Positions 1 to 8,239 are shown, numbered from the stretch's first letter. The stretch is DNA of 64,000 nt from an uncultured Oscillospiraceae bacterium (GCA_949841355.1 CATKZP010000014.1:1-64000); one strand, 5' to 3'. Made by a program: numbers and translations. Notes: a model not told the origin generated them from the letters alone.

Positions 1-2
1 CC

Positions 3-542
3 ATGATGAAGAAGGGGTATGCTGCCATTATCATTCAAAATTCTGCCGGCTCCGGCAAAGCGGTTGAATACAATAAGAAAATTTTGAGGCAAAGCACGCT
101 TCTTGCCAGCATCAAAATGCCAATTGATTTGTTTATTGGAAAATCCAGTGTGCAGACTAATATCTATGTGTTCCGTGTTGGGGAACCGCACCAGAAAGAT
201 GATACAGTTAAGTTTATCGACTTCTCTTATGACGGCTATTCCCGCAGTAATCGCAAAAAGGCGAGCAATAACCTGAGAGATACTGACCATGCAAAAGAGC
301 GCTATCAGGAGGTTGTTGATCTTGTCAGGTTTGGGAAATCAAAGCTGCATTACCTTACGGAAAAGGACTACTATGAGGGGACAATTGACCCTGAAAATGG
401 TGCTGACTGGAACCAGACCGCACCAATTGATATAAAGCCGACCCTGGAGGATTTCAAAAAAACAGTCAGTGATTATCTTGCATTTGAAGTAGCCCATATT
501 TTGAGAAATGCTGGCAAGGGGGATGACCGCCTGGGAAAATAA
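3..542 (+). CDS. hsdM: Type I restriction-modification DNA methylase (M subunit), C-terminal part
   Basis: The frame is already open at the left edge, so only the last ~179 residues of a type I adenine methyltransferase are present and the ATG at the edge is probably internal. The segment reads as the end of an N6-methylase fold (GYAAIIIQNSAGSG, then LRQSTLLASIKMPIDLFIGKSSVQTNIYVF, quoted here as the strand after the catalytic region), followed by the helical tail that docks the S subunit. The catalytic NPPF-type motif must lie upstream of the window. The next gene is an S subunit 18 bp downstream, as expected for hsdM-hsdS. Base composition is much more AT-rich than the chromosome to the right, suggesting horizontal acquisition. 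HsdM methylates the host target site and forms the M2S1 core with HsdS. Confidence 0.8.
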   Translation: MMKKGYAAIIIQNSAGSGKAVEYNKKILRQSTLLASIKMPIDLFIGKSSVQTNIYVFRVGEPHQKDDTVKFIDFSYDGYSRSNRKKASNNLRDTDHAKERYQEVVDLVRFGKSKLHYLTEKDYYEGTIDPENGADWNQTAPIDIKPTLEDFKKTVSDYLAFEVAHILRNAGKGDDRLGK

Positions 543-559
543 ATGCCTCACTCGATAAA

Positions 560-1687
560 ATGCTCAGAGAAGTCGAGTGGGGCGAATACAGGTTGGGCGA
601 TTTGTTTGAGGTGTGTACATATAAGAAACGGTTTGACGCAAATAAAGTTTCCGTTCTTGGAAACGGAGAGTATCCTTACATTGTCAGGATGTCTTCGGAT
701 AACGGTCAAAAGGGATTTATTAACGAAGATAAAGATTTCTTGAATGATGGAAACACATTATCTTTTGGGCAGGATACTGCAACCATATTTTATCAGGAAA
801 GGCCATATTTTACTGGGGATAAAATAAAAGTGTTAAAGTGCAAATACCCGCATTTCGGAAAACAAAATGCTCAATTTTTTGTTGCGGCTATATCTCGAGC
901 TTTTCATCATTATTCTTGGGGAACCTCAAGCTACAGTGTTGAAATGATAGAGGGGCAAAAAGTGAGCCTGCCTGTTAAAAACGGGGAGATAGATTTTCAC
1001 TTTATGGAAAAATTTGTTGCTGAGCTGGAGGCTAAGCGGATTACCGAGCTGGAGGCTTATCTTTTAGCGACAGGACTTACAGATTATTTCTTGACAGTAG
1101 AGGAAGAAAAAGCACTACAGGAACTCAATACCCATAAAATGAGCTTGTTTAGGATTGGCAACCTGTTCGAAAGAGTCAAAGTAAATAAACTGCCCTATAA
1201 GGCAAATGATTTACCAAAAACGCCAACGGAAGAGAATATACTTCCATGTCTAACATCCAGTTTCCATAATCAAGGCTTAAACTACTATATTCCGGTGAAA
1301 GGCACTACTGTACTCAAGAATGTGATTTCTATCCCCTCAAATAGTGATGTATATCGAGCATACTTTCAATCAAGAGATTTCACAGTTTTATCGGATGCCT
1401 ATGCAATCAGGTGGAAATATACAGAAGCTCCCTTATCGTCTAAGCAATACCTGTTCTTTGTGCAGTGCATCAATAAGGTCACAGATTTGCCGACTTTTTC
1501 CTATAAGAACAAGCTGGGTGGTTGGAATGTAGTAAAAGATCTGTACATAGCGCTACCGATCAAGGATCGAGAGATTGACCTGCCTTTTATGGATTTGTTA
1601 ATTTCCGCCCTTCAAAAGTTGATTATCAAAGACGTTGTGCTGTATGTTGAAGCAAAAGTAAATGCTACAAAAAATGGTTGTCAATAG
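560..1687 (+). CDS. hsdS: Type I restriction-modification specificity (S) subunit
   Basis: A 375-aa protein with two target-recognition halves. Residues ~5-140 (EWGEYRLGDLFEV onward) and ~190-350 (HKMSLFRIGNLFERV onward) each begin with the same 'lfriGdLFe' pattern. Each ends with a predicted helical stretch (FMEKFVAELEAK and FMDLLISALQKL), the conserved spacer coiled coil. Family members recognise the two halves of a split DNA target and guide HsdM and HsdR. The ATG at 560 is the first usable start after an in-frame TGA at 524; no strong ribosome site precedes it, so coupling to hsdM translation is likely. No hsdR is visible in the window. The gene is AT-rich like its partner. Confidence 0.85.
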   Translation: MLREVEWGEYRLGDLFEVCTYKKRFDANKVSVLGNGEYPYIVRMSSDNGQKGFINEDKDFLNDGNTLSFGQDTATIFYQERPYFTGDKIKVLKCKYPHFGKQNAQFFVAAISRAFHHYSWGTSSYSVEMIEGQKVSLPVKNGEIDFHFMEKFVAELEAKRITELEAYLLATGLTDYFLTVEEEKALQELNTHKMSLFRIGNLFERVKVNKLPYKANDLPKTPTEENILPCLTSSFHNQGLNYYIPVKGTTVLKNVISIPSNSDVYRAYFQSRDFTVLSDAYAIRWKYTEAPLSSKQYLFFVQCINKVTDLPTFSYKNKLGGWNVVKDLYIALPIKDREIDLPFMDLLISALQKLIIKDVVLYVEAKVNATKNGCQ

Positions 1688-1718
1688 ATATCTTAAAATG
1701 CATGTATATATCCATGTT

Positions 1719-1931
1719 TCAAAAGCAAGAGCAGAAAAAGCAGCGGGTTGTGCCATTCAAAGTGGCAAACCCACCGCTTTTTATCATGGCAACTATTGTT
1801 CGCAGAAATAAAACGTTTTGGTGAAAATATCCTTGACAAATCTCGTCTTGATTCTGGATTGAAAAACTGTCCCCGTTTAATTCATCGTCACGGCTCAATC
1901 TTTCGTACAATGGGGTGATTTTGGTTTTCAG
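1719..1931 (-). pseudogene. Decayed N-terminus of a large serine recombinase
   Basis: On the minus strand, from about 1931, the frame reads KTKITPLYERLSRDDELNGD and continues SFSIQNQDEI. This is the hallmark N-terminus of large serine recombinases of conjugative or mobilisable elements in Firmicutes (Y-x-R-x-S-R-D-D with the catalytic serine in LSRDD). Family identity is lost after ~35 residues and the frame ends at 1719; a real family member is ~500 residues. A good ribosome site (AAGGAGGAC) lies at 1942-1950, but the expected ATG has become ATACTG, so the start is also damaged. This is the scar of an integrated element beside the restriction genes. Confidence 0.7.
1734..1786 (+). terminator. 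Putative terminator after hsdS
   Basis: An imperfect hairpin (AAAGCAGCGGGTTGTGCCA pairing with TGGCAAACCCACCGCTTT, with bulges) is followed by TTTTTAT about 50 bp after the hsdS stop codon. It overlaps the recombinase remnant on the other strand, so pairing may be partly coincidental. Confidence 0.45.
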
Positions 1932-1945
1932 TATTGGAAAAGTCC

Positions 1946-2180
1946 TCCTTCAATGAAAAATGTCCTAAGAGCCTCTACTTACCCAAAATCGGATAAACAT
2001 GTCTCTTAGAGCATAAATCACCAGTCCCATCCATATCAATATTCAAGCTGCGCTCGCATGTCGAAGCATGCCCCCACCAGCGGGTACATGCTTCCAGCGA
2101 GGAAGAAGATATTGTGAAGAGATGTTTGACTTCGTCTGGGATCGCACCATGAGGCTTTTGTGGAAATCTACTTCAACAGT
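1946..2180. other. Non-coding or degraded stretch between the RM remnant and the butyrate operon
   Basis: No intact gene is visible. The plus strand near 2110-2220 has short open fragments interrupted by stops (e.g. EAFVEIYFNSKQERHAKQ), which look like decayed coding DNA. No family could be assigned. Base composition is intermediate between the AT-rich left edge and the GC-rich chromosome. Confidence 0.4.
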
Positions 2181-2227
2181 AAACAGGAAAGACACGCTAA
2201 GCAGCGTGTCTTTCCTGTTTGATTTTT
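2181..2227. terminator. Strong hairpin terminator
   Basis: A perfect 18-bp stem (AAACAGGAAAGACACGCT / AGCGTGTCTTTCCTGTTT, loop AAGC) is followed by GATTTTT on the plus strand. On the minus strand the acyl-CoA dehydrogenase gene converges on it (stop at 2340), so it may end transcription from both sides. It marks the right border of the foreign DNA. Confidence 0.8.
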
Positions 2228-2339
2228 ACCGCAGGACGGTGCCACACTGCACCCTGGAGGGGGGTAGATTCCACCCTTTTCGTCAACATTGAACAGACCA
2301 AATAACCCCATAAATTAAGCAGGGACGCTCTATTGTGTT

Positions 2340-3491
2340 CTATTTCAGACGCATGGAGCTGGAAATTACCATTTTCATCACCTCGGAGGTCCCTTCATAG
2401 ATCTCGGTGATTTTTGCGTCGCGCATCATGCGCTCCACGGCATACTCCCGGGCATACCCATAGCCGCCCAGCAGCTGGACGCAGCCACGGGTCACCTGAT
2501 TGGCCACATCGGAGGCCAGCAGTTTGGCCATGGCGGCATAGGTGCTGTAGTTTTGCCCCTGATCCTTGGCAACGGCGGCGCGGTAGGTCATCAGGCGGGC
2601 TGCGTCCACCATGGTCTGCATTTCAGCCAGCTTAAATTGGGTATTTTGGAACGCGGCAATGGGGCGGCCGAACTGCACGCGCTCTTTCACATAGCGGACA
2701 GCCTCGTCAATGGTGCCCTGGGCGATGCCGACAGCTTGCGCGGCAATGCCGATCCGCCCGCCGTCCAGCGTTTTCATGGCGATTTTGAACCCTGTGCCTG
2801 CTATGCCGCCCAGCAGGTTTGCAGCGGGAACGCGCACGTCCTGATAGGTGACCGCCGCATTGGACGCGGCGCGGATGCCCATGCGGGGGATGTCGGGGCT
2901 GACGGTGACGCCCGGGGTGCTGCGGTCCACCAGGAAGGCGGACATGCCTTTGGAGGCCGGGAGGGACTGATCCGTGAGGGCGAACACCAAAAAGGTGTCG
3001 GCAAAGGCGGAGTTGGTGGTAAAAATCTTCTCGCCGTTGATGACGTAATGCTCACCGTCTTTTTCCGCCGTGGTGCGGGCTCCGGCCACATCGGAGCCGG
3101 CGTTGGGCTCGGTCAGGCCGAAGCAGCCAATTTTGCTGCCGTTTGCCAGGGGGCGCAGCCAGAGCTGTTTTTGCTCCTCGGTTCCGAATTCGTTGATGGC
3201 GGAGGCGCATAGAGAGGTGTGGACCGAAATGGTCAGGCCGGTGCTGGCGTCCACCTTGGACATCTCCTCTATGCATAATGCGTAGGACAGCACGTCGGCT
3301 CCCGCCCCGCCGTACCTTTTCTCAAAGGGAATGCTGAAAAAACCGTGTTCCTTCATCTCCTGAAGGAGGGCCATATCGAATTCTTCCCGCTCGTCCATCT
3401 CCCGGGCCAGAGGCTTTACGCGTCCCTGGGCAAAGCTGCGGTACAGCTGCTGGAGCTGTTGATGCTGGGGGGACAATGTAAAATCAAGCAT
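2340..3491 (-). CDS. Short-chain acyl-CoA dehydrogenase (butyryl-CoA dehydrogenase type)
   Basis: A 383-aa protein, full length for the flavin acyl-CoA dehydrogenase family. N-terminal helical domain with EEMSKVDASTGLTISVH; FAD-binding middle domain with FGLTEPNAGSDVAGARTTA and EKIFTTNSA; C-terminal helical domain ending KITEIYEGTSEVMKMVISS, which carries the catalytic glutamate (YEGTSE). It interconverts crotonyl-CoA and butyryl-CoA or a close homologue. Last gene of the minus-strand operon, 33 bp after the crotonase gene. No electron-transfer flavoprotein genes (etfAB) are adjacent, so electrons must go to an Etf encoded elsewhere. Start supported by an AAAGGAA ribosome site. The exact acyl chain preference cannot be read from sequence. 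Confidence 0.9.
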   Translation of the reverse strand: MLDFTLSPQHQQLQQLYRSFAQGRVKPLAREMDEREEFDMALLQEMKEHGFFSIPFEKRYGGAGADVLSYALCIEEMSKVDASTGLTISVHTSLCASAINEFGTEEQKQLWLRPLANGSKIGCFGLTEPNAGSDVAGARTTAEKDGEHYVINGEKIFTTNSAFADTFLVFALTDQSLPASKGMSAFLVDRSTPGVTVSPDIPRMGIRAASNAAVTYQDVRVPAANLLGGIAGTGFKIAMKTLDGGRIGIAAQAVGIAQGTIDEAVRYVKERVQFGRPIAAFQNTQFKLAEMQTMVDAARLMTYRAAVAKDQGQNYSTYAAMAKLLASDVANQVTRGCVQLLGGYGYAREYAVERMMRDAKITEIYEGTSEVMKMVISSSMRLK

Positions 3492-3524
3492 GAGGCGTGA
3501 TTCCTTTCGTTGAAATTGTGATGG

Positions 3525-4304
3525 TCACCGGCCCTGGAAGGCCGCTTCCCGCTTTTCCAGGAAGGCGGACATCCCTTCGATGCGGTCCGATGCCTGGAAG
3601 CAGGTGGTATAAGCCTCGGCCTCATAGGCGATGCCGGAGCTCATGTCGGTGTCCTGAGCCGTGTTAATGGCGCACTTGGCCATGAGGATTGCCACGGGGG
3701 CCTTGGAGAGGATGAGCTGAGCGATCCGCTCGGCCTCGCCCATCAGCGCTTCGGGAGGAACGACCTTCTGCACCAGGCCGATGCGCAGGGCCTCCTGGGC
3801 GGAGATGTGTTCCCCGGTCATGATGAGGTATTTCGCCATTCCCTTTCCCACCAGCCTGGGCAGGCGCTGGGTGCCGCCAAAGCCGGGGATGATGCCCAGA
3901 TTGACCTCTGGCTGGCCGAACTTGGCTTTTTCGGAGGCGACGCGGATGTCGCAGGCCATGGCCAGCTCGCAGCCGCCGCCCAGCGCAAAGCCGTTCACCG
4001 CCGCGATGACGGGCTGGCGGAGATGTTCCACATAGTCCATCAGCCGCTGGCCGTACATAGTGAAGTCCCGGCCGGGAAGCACAGCAAAGTCTCGCATGGC
4101 GCCGATGTCGGCCCCCGCCACAAAGGAGCGGCCGTTACCGGTGAGAATCACGCAGCCGATGCCGGAGTTGTTGTTGATGGACTGAAAACAGTCCAAAAGC
4201 TCGGAGATAACCGCGGCGTTCAGCGCGTTGAGTGCCGCAGGGCGGTTGATGGTAACATAGGCCAGCCGGCCCTGTGTCCGGTATTCCACAAATTGATAGT
4301 CCAT
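3525..4304 (-). CDS. Enoyl-CoA hydratase / crotonase
   Basis: A 259-aa crotonase-fold enzyme that hydrates crotonyl-CoA to 3-hydroxybutyryl-CoA, or the reverse. Oxyanion-hole segment SFVAGADIGAM near residue 65; both catalytic glutamates are present in GGGCELAMACD (~110) and FGQPEVNLGIIPGFGGTQRL (~130). Length and motifs match crotonases of the clostridial butyrate pathway. It is preceded by a GGGAGGG ribosome site and lies 16 bp after the dehydrogenase gene, in the same sigma-54-controlled operon. Confidence 0.92.
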   Translation of the reverse strand: MDYQFVEYRTQGRLAYVTINRPAALNALNAAVISELLDCFQSINNNSGIGCVILTGNGRSFVAGADIGAMRDFAVLPGRDFTMYGQRLMDYVEHLRQPVIAAVNGFALGGGCELAMACDIRVASEKAKFGQPEVNLGIIPGFGGTQRLPRLVGKGMAKYLIMTGEHISAQEALRIGLVQKVVPPEALMGEAERIAQLILSKAPVAILMAKCAINTAQDTDMSSGIAYEAEAYTTCFQASDRIEGMSAFLEKREAAFQGR

Positions 4305-4319
4305 GCTTCACCCTCCCAT

Positions 4320-5171
4320 TCAGTATTTGAAAAAGCCTTCTCCGGTCTTTTTGCCCAGCTTACCGGCGCGCACCATCTTTTTCAGTAGCGGAGCGGGGCG
4401 GTATTTGCTGTCGGCATACTCCCGGTAGAGCACCTCCATCACAGCCAGCAGCACGTCCAGGCCGATGAGATCTGCCAAGGCCAGCGGTCCCATGGGGTGG
4501 TTGCAGCCAAACTTCAGGCCGTTGTCAATGTCTTCGGCGGTACCAACGCCCTCTTCCAGCAGGAAAATGGCCTCGTTGAGCATGGGGTCTAGGACACGGT
4601 TGACGATGAAGCCCGCCTTGTCCAGCGACAGGATGGTGACCTTGTTCATCCGTCTGCCGATGGCCATGACCGTGTCGATGGTTTCCTGGCTGGTGGAGCA
4701 GCCTTTTACCACCTCCAACAGCTTCATCACAGGGGCGGGATTGAAAAAGTGCATCCCAATCACCTTGTCCGGCCGGCCGGTGGCTGACGCGATCTCGGTG
4801 AGGGAGATGGAGGAGGTGTTGGAAGCCAGAATTACGTCGGGTGCGGCAGCCTGGTCCAGGGAGGCGAAGATCTCTTTTTTCAGCTCCACCTGCTCTACCG
4901 CAGCTTCCACCACAAGGTCCGCCCGGGCTGCGGCCTTCAGCGTGTCCGCCACGGCGACGGCCTGGACGGCGGTGTCAAAGACGGCCTGCTCCAGCTTTCC
5001 CTTTGCCAGCAGCTTGGACAGGTTGGCCTGAATGCGTTCCGAGGCTTTGGCGGCCGCGCCGGGGAGCGTATCGAACAGCAGCACACGATAGCCGGAGACG
5101 GCGGCCACTTGAGCGATGCCGGTCCCCATCTGTCCGGCTCCTACCACGCCGATGGTTTTGATTTCTCTCAT
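4320..5171 (-). CDS. hbd: 3-hydroxybutyryl-CoA dehydrogenase
   Basis: A 283-aa NAD(P)-dependent dehydrogenase. The N-terminal Rossmann fold starts GVVGAGQMGTGIAQVAA; the catalytic histidine sits in GMHFFNPAPVMKLLEVV; the C-terminal dimerisation domain contains KFGCNHPMGPLALADLIGLD. It oxidises or reduces 3-hydroxybutyryl-CoA/acetoacetyl-CoA. The length matches single-domain clostridial Hbd. Strong AAAGGAGGA ribosome site; 19 bp after the thiolase gene. The operon order thiolase-Hbd-crotonase-acyl-CoA dehydrogenase is a complete acetyl-CoA to butyryl-CoA module apart from Etf. Confidence 0.93.
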   Translation of the reverse strand: MREIKTIGVVGAGQMGTGIAQVAAVSGYRVLLFDTLPGAAAKASERIQANLSKLLAKGKLEQAVFDTAVQAVAVADTLKAAARADLVVEAAVEQVELKKEIFASLDQAAAPDVILASNTSSISLTEIASATGRPDKVIGMHFFNPAPVMKLLEVVKGCSTSQETIDTVMAIGRRMNKVTILSLDKAGFIVNRVLDPMLNEAIFLLEEGVGTAEDIDNGLKFGCNHPMGPLALADLIGLDVLLAVMEVLYREYADSKYRPAPLLKKMVRAGKLGKKTGEGFFKY

Positions 5172-5190
5172 AAATAGTTCCTCCTTTGGC

Positions 5191-6393
5191 TCAGATGCGT
5201 TCGACCAGGGTGGCGATGCCCTGGCCGCCGCCGATACACAGGGAGACCACGCCGTAGCGGACGTCCCGGCGCTCCATCTCCGCCATAATGGTCATGACCA
5301 GCCGTGCGCCCGTGGCGCCCACGGGATGGCCCAGGGCAATTGCGCCGCCGTTTACATTGACTTTTTCCATGTCCAGGCCCAGGTCTTTGACGCAGGCCAG
5401 CGCTTGGGCGGCAAAGGCCTCGTTGAGCTCCCACAGACCGATGTCCTCTTTTTTGAGCCCGGTTTTGGCCAGCAGCTTCTGTACGGCGTAGACAGGCGCG
5501 TAGCCCATGATGGAGGGGTGGACGCCCGCAGAGGCAAAGCCCCGCACGGCGCACTTGGGGACAAGGCCCAGCTCCCGGGCCTTGCCCAGGCTCATCATGA
5601 CCACGGCGGCCCCCTCGTCGTTGCAGGGAGAGGCGTTTCCCGCGGTGACCATGCCGGTGCCGTCGGTAAGGAAGCAGGGCTTCAGCCTCTGAAAATCCTC
5701 CAGCTTTGCGCCAAAGCGAATAGTCTCATCCGCGTCGAACACAACGACGCCTTTCTTGCCCTTGATTTCCACGGGCACAATGTCGTCTTTGAATTTGCCG
5801 GCGTTGGCGGCGGCCTCCGCTTTCTGATGGCTGGCCAGGGCAAACTCGTCCATCTGCTCCCGGGTGATGCCGCACTTTTTGGCTACGTTTTCGGCGGTGA
5901 TTCCCATGTGGTAGTGCATAAAGGGGTCTACGAGCCCATCGTACAGCATGCCGTCCTGAAGGGTGTCCGGCCCCATATATGCGCCGAAGCGGTGAGAGAT
6001 GGAAAGGTAGGGGATGCGGCTCATAGTGTCGCACCCGCCGGAGATGTAAATATCTCCCTCCTCCAGCATGATCTGCTGGGCGGTGATATTAATGGCCTTC
6101 AGCCCGGTGCCGCAGTTTTTGTTCACCGTCCACGCGGGCACTTCCTCCGGGCAGCCGGCACCCAGCGCCACCTGACGGGCGGAGTTGGCCCCAATGCCTG
6201 CCTGGAAATGGGTGCCGAACACCACTTCGTCCACCATGTCTCCGGTGATTCCCGCCCGCTTCATGGCCTCCCTGGCGCAGACAGCGCCCAGCTCCGGGCA
6301 GTTGATTTTACTGAGCGCGCCGCCAAATCTGCCGGTCGCTGTCCTCGCCGCGCTGACGATGACGGGCGTCCGGCTCTCCTCAATGTGATACAT
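5191..6393 (-). CDS. Acetyl-CoA acetyltransferase (thiolase)
   Basis: A 400-aa thiolase that condenses two acetyl-CoA to acetoacetyl-CoA or cleaves the latter. The acyl-accepting cysteine is in VNKNCGTGLKAI; the histidine motif is GGAIALGHPVGATGAR; the second catalytic cysteine is near the C-terminus in SLCIGGGQGIA. First gene of the minus-strand operon, with GGAGG just before the ATG. A perfect sigma-54 promoter lies about 85 bp upstream. In the degradative direction it would finish oxidation of crotonyl-CoA produced by the plus-strand operon. Confidence 0.93.
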   Translation of the reverse strand: MYHIEESRTPVIVSAARTATGRFGGALSKINCPELGAVCAREAMKRAGITGDMVDEVVFGTHFQAGIGANSARQVALGAGCPEEVPAWTVNKNCGTGLKAINITAQQIMLEEGDIYISGGCDTMSRIPYLSISHRFGAYMGPDTLQDGMLYDGLVDPFMHYHMGITAENVAKKCGITREQMDEFALASHQKAEAAANAGKFKDDIVPVEIKGKKGVVVFDADETIRFGAKLEDFQRLKPCFLTDGTGMVTAGNASPCNDEGAAVVMMSLGKARELGLVPKCAVRGFASAGVHPSIMGYAPVYAVQKLLAKTGLKKEDIGLWELNEAFAAQALACVKDLGLDMEKVNVNGGAIALGHPVGATGARLVMTIMAEMERRDVRYGVVSLCIGGGQGIATLVERI

Positions 6394-6475
6394 GATCGTT
6401 CCTCCTGTTCGTAATGTATTAAATGGACATCGGACCTTGCGTTGCTGCTGTAGAAACCGTCAGTCTATATGGTGA

Positions 6476-6492
6476 AGCAAAATCCGTGCCAA
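6476..6492 (-). promoter_or_regulatory. Sigma-54 (-24/-12) promoter of the thiolase operon
   Basis: On the minus strand the sequence is TTGGCACGGATTTTGCT, matching the RpoN consensus TTGGCACG-N4-TTGCW at every defined position, with GG and GC at the required spacing. Predicted transcript start ~6466, leaving a ~70-nt leader before the thiolase ATG. It lies in the 190-bp space shared with the divergent activator gene. Confidence 0.88.
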
Positions 6493-6529
6493 CTCTCAGC
6501 CGACGCGGCACGGCGCTCAGCTGCATGGC

Positions 6530-6558
6530 TTTACACTAGGGGCGGCTGGTGTTAAAAT
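6530..6558 (+). promoter_or_regulatory. Sigma-A promoter of the enhancer-binding protein gene
   Basis: TTTACA and TAAAAT are separated by 17 bp, 27 bp before the activator's ATG. The activator would thus be made by the housekeeping holoenzyme while its targets need sigma-54. Confidence 0.7.
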
Positions 6559-6584
6559 GATAAAAAGAAAGGGGGCGGGCGTAT

Positions 6585-7985
6585 ATGACGGAATGGCGCA
6601 AAGAGATGCTTCGCGTGGAGGATTGGGAGCACATCGCGGATATTTTTCAGGATGGAATTTATATTACCAACTCCGCCGGACTCACCCTGCGGGTGAATTC
6701 CGCCTATGAGAAAATGACGGGAATCGCGGCGGAAAAGGTGGTGGGGCGGTACATGGAAGACATTGTCCGGGAGGGCATCTTGTCTTCCTCCATCACCCAA
6801 AAGGTGATCTCAACCCGCGGCGAAATCATCCGGGAACAGATCTCTTACAGCGGCGCGCACGTGACGCTGCGGGGTATTCCCATCTACGAAAACGGGGATA
6901 TTGCCCTGGTGGTCACCATTGTGCGGGACATTACGGCTATGAACAGCTTGCAGCGGGAGTTGGATCAAAACCGTTCGATCATGGAGCAATACAAATCACG
7001 TTTGGAGGAGCTGGACGGCAATAAGAATTTCGTGGCGGTCAGCCAGGAATTCCGCGCCGCCGTGGCGCTGGCGCAGCAGGTAGCCAAGGTGGACACGACG
7101 GTGCTTATTCTGGGGGAGTCTGGGACCGGCAAGGAGGTCCTGGCCCGGGAAATCCACGAGAAAAGCCACCGGCGGGAGCAGGCGTTTCTCAAAACAAACT
7201 GCGGCGCTATTCCGGAGAACCTTTTGGAGTCAGAGCTGTTCGGCTATGTGAGCGGTGCCTTCACCGGGGCGCAAAAGGGCGGTCATGTGGGGCTGTTCGA
7301 GGCGGCCAGCGACGGGACCCTCTTTTTGGACGAGATCGGTGACATGCCCCTCCACCTGCAGGTCAAGCTGCTGCGGGTGCTTCAGGAGAGAACGGTCACC
7401 CGCATCGGCTCCACAAAGGCCATTCCCATCAATACGCGAATCATCGCCGCCACCAACCGGGACCTGGTGCAGATGGTACGGCGAAAGGAGTTCCGTGAGG
7501 ACCTGTATTACCGGCTCAACATTGTGGCGGTGAAGTCCCCGCCGCTGCGGGAACGCAAGGAGGACATCCCGGGCTTGGTGGATTTTTTCGTGAAAAAGTT
7601 GAATAAGAAGTATCATTTTTCCAAACGGCTTTCGCCCCAGCTGATTGCGGCCTTTATGGAGTACGACTGGCCGGGAAACGTCCGGGAGCTGGAGAACATG
7701 ATTGAGCGGCTGCTGGTGACCAGCAGCGCAGATTTCATCACCACGGAAAGCAGCAGGCTGCCCTGGACCGCCGCAGGGACGGCGGCTATCCCGGAGGAGA
7801 TCGCGGGTTGCGCCGAGGACATCTCTCTTCGAGAGGCGGTGGAGCGGCTGGAGCGGCAAATGCTCGCCAACGCCGTAAAGCGGTGCAGCACCACCTATGA
7901 GATCGCGGCAGCGCTGCAGATCAGTCAGCCGTCCGTATCCCGGAAGCTGAAAAAATATGGTCTGCGAATGGCGGACCAGGCGTGA
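6585..7985 (+). CDS. Sigma-54-dependent transcriptional activator with PAS sensor
   Basis: A 466-aa enhancer-binding protein. An N-terminal PAS domain (~8-120; DGIYITNSAGLTLRVNSAYE) senses an unknown signal. The central AAA+ domain has Walker A GESGTGKE (~175), the sigma-54-contacting GAFTGA loop in YVSGAFTGA (~223), Walker B GTLFLDEIGD (~245) and an arginine-rich second region of homology. A C-terminal HTH (~438-458; AAALQISQPSVSRKLKKYG) binds upstream sites. No receiver domain, so it is not a two-component regulator. It sits between two operons that both have -24/-12 promoters, making it their likely activator (inference). Ribosome site AAAGGGGGCGG; the gene ends in a strong hairpin terminator. 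Confidence 0.93.
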   Translation: MTEWRKEMLRVEDWEHIADIFQDGIYITNSAGLTLRVNSAYEKMTGIAAEKVVGRYMEDIVREGILSSSITQKVISTRGEIIREQISYSGAHVTLRGIPIYENGDIALVVTIVRDITAMNSLQRELDQNRSIMEQYKSRLEELDGNKNFVAVSQEFRAAVALAQQVAKVDTTVLILGESGTGKEVLAREIHEKSHRREQAFLKTNCGAIPENLLESELFGYVSGAFTGAQKGGHVGLFEAASDGTLFLDEIGDMPLHLQVKLLRVLQERTVTRIGSTKAIPINTRIIAATNRDLVQMVRRKEFREDLYYRLNIVAVKSPPLRERKEDIPGLVDFFVKKLNKKYHFSKRLSPQLIAAFMEYDWPGNVRELENMIERLLVTSSADFITTESSRLPWTAAGTAAIPEEIAGCAEDISLREAVERLERQMLANAVKRCSTTYEIAAALQISQPSVSRKLKKYGLRMADQA

Positions 7986-7993
7986 TCTATTAC

Positions 7994-8051
7994 TGAATCA
8001 CAATTTAATTATGAATCAGGGAAACGGCCCGCATGATTCAACAATGAATCA
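7994..8051. repeat. Four TGAATCA boxes between activator gene and CoA-transferase promoter
   Basis: TGAATCA occurs at 7994-8000, 8012-8018 and 8045-8051, and its complement TGATTCA at 8034-8040. The last two are also in the arms of the terminator stem. The cluster lies 170-230 bp upstream of the -24/-12 promoter, a usual distance for enhancer-binding protein sites. No copies were noticed upstream of the divergent promoter. Binding is inference. Confidence 0.35.
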
Positions 8052-8067
8052 TGCGGGCCGTTTTTTA
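8022..8067 (+). terminator. Intrinsic terminator of the activator gene
   Basis: A perfect 19-bp stem (AAACGGCCCGCATGATTCA / TGAATCATGCGGGCCGTTT, loop ACAA) ends in TTTTTTA. It insulates the activator gene from the downstream sigma-54 operon. Confidence 0.9.
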
Positions 8068-8222
8068 GCAGGCTTCGGCGGCCGTCCGGCTGAATTGGAA
8101 AATGAGGAAAAAATGTATGACTGCCCATGGCGGATAAAAAGAAGGCGCTAAGGCTCACGCCGGCCGCAAATTTTCGAGGAACTGAGTGCGCGCCCCTGCG
8201 GACTGGCAGTTGTGCAAAAAAG

Positions 8223-8239
8223 TTGGCACAGTTTTTGCT
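8223..8239 (+). promoter_or_regulatory. Sigma-54 (-24/-12) promoter of the CoA-transferase/4-HB-CoA dehydratase operon
   Basis: TTGGCACAGTTTTTGCT matches the RpoN consensus (TGGCAC, N5, TTGCT) with exact spacing. Predicted start ~8250, ~50 nt before the ATG at 8301. No better sigma-A promoter is visible between the terminator at 8067 and the gene. Confidence 0.9.

Noticed and set aside
2068-2292. A 74-codon plus-strand open frame after the recombinase remnant
   Set aside because: It runs through a terminator hairpin, has no ribosome site and no recognised similarity.
8204-8218. A second -24/-12-like sequence (TGGCAGTTGTGCA)
   Set aside because: Spacing between the GG and GC elements is wrong; the exact site at 8223-8239 is 20 bp further on.
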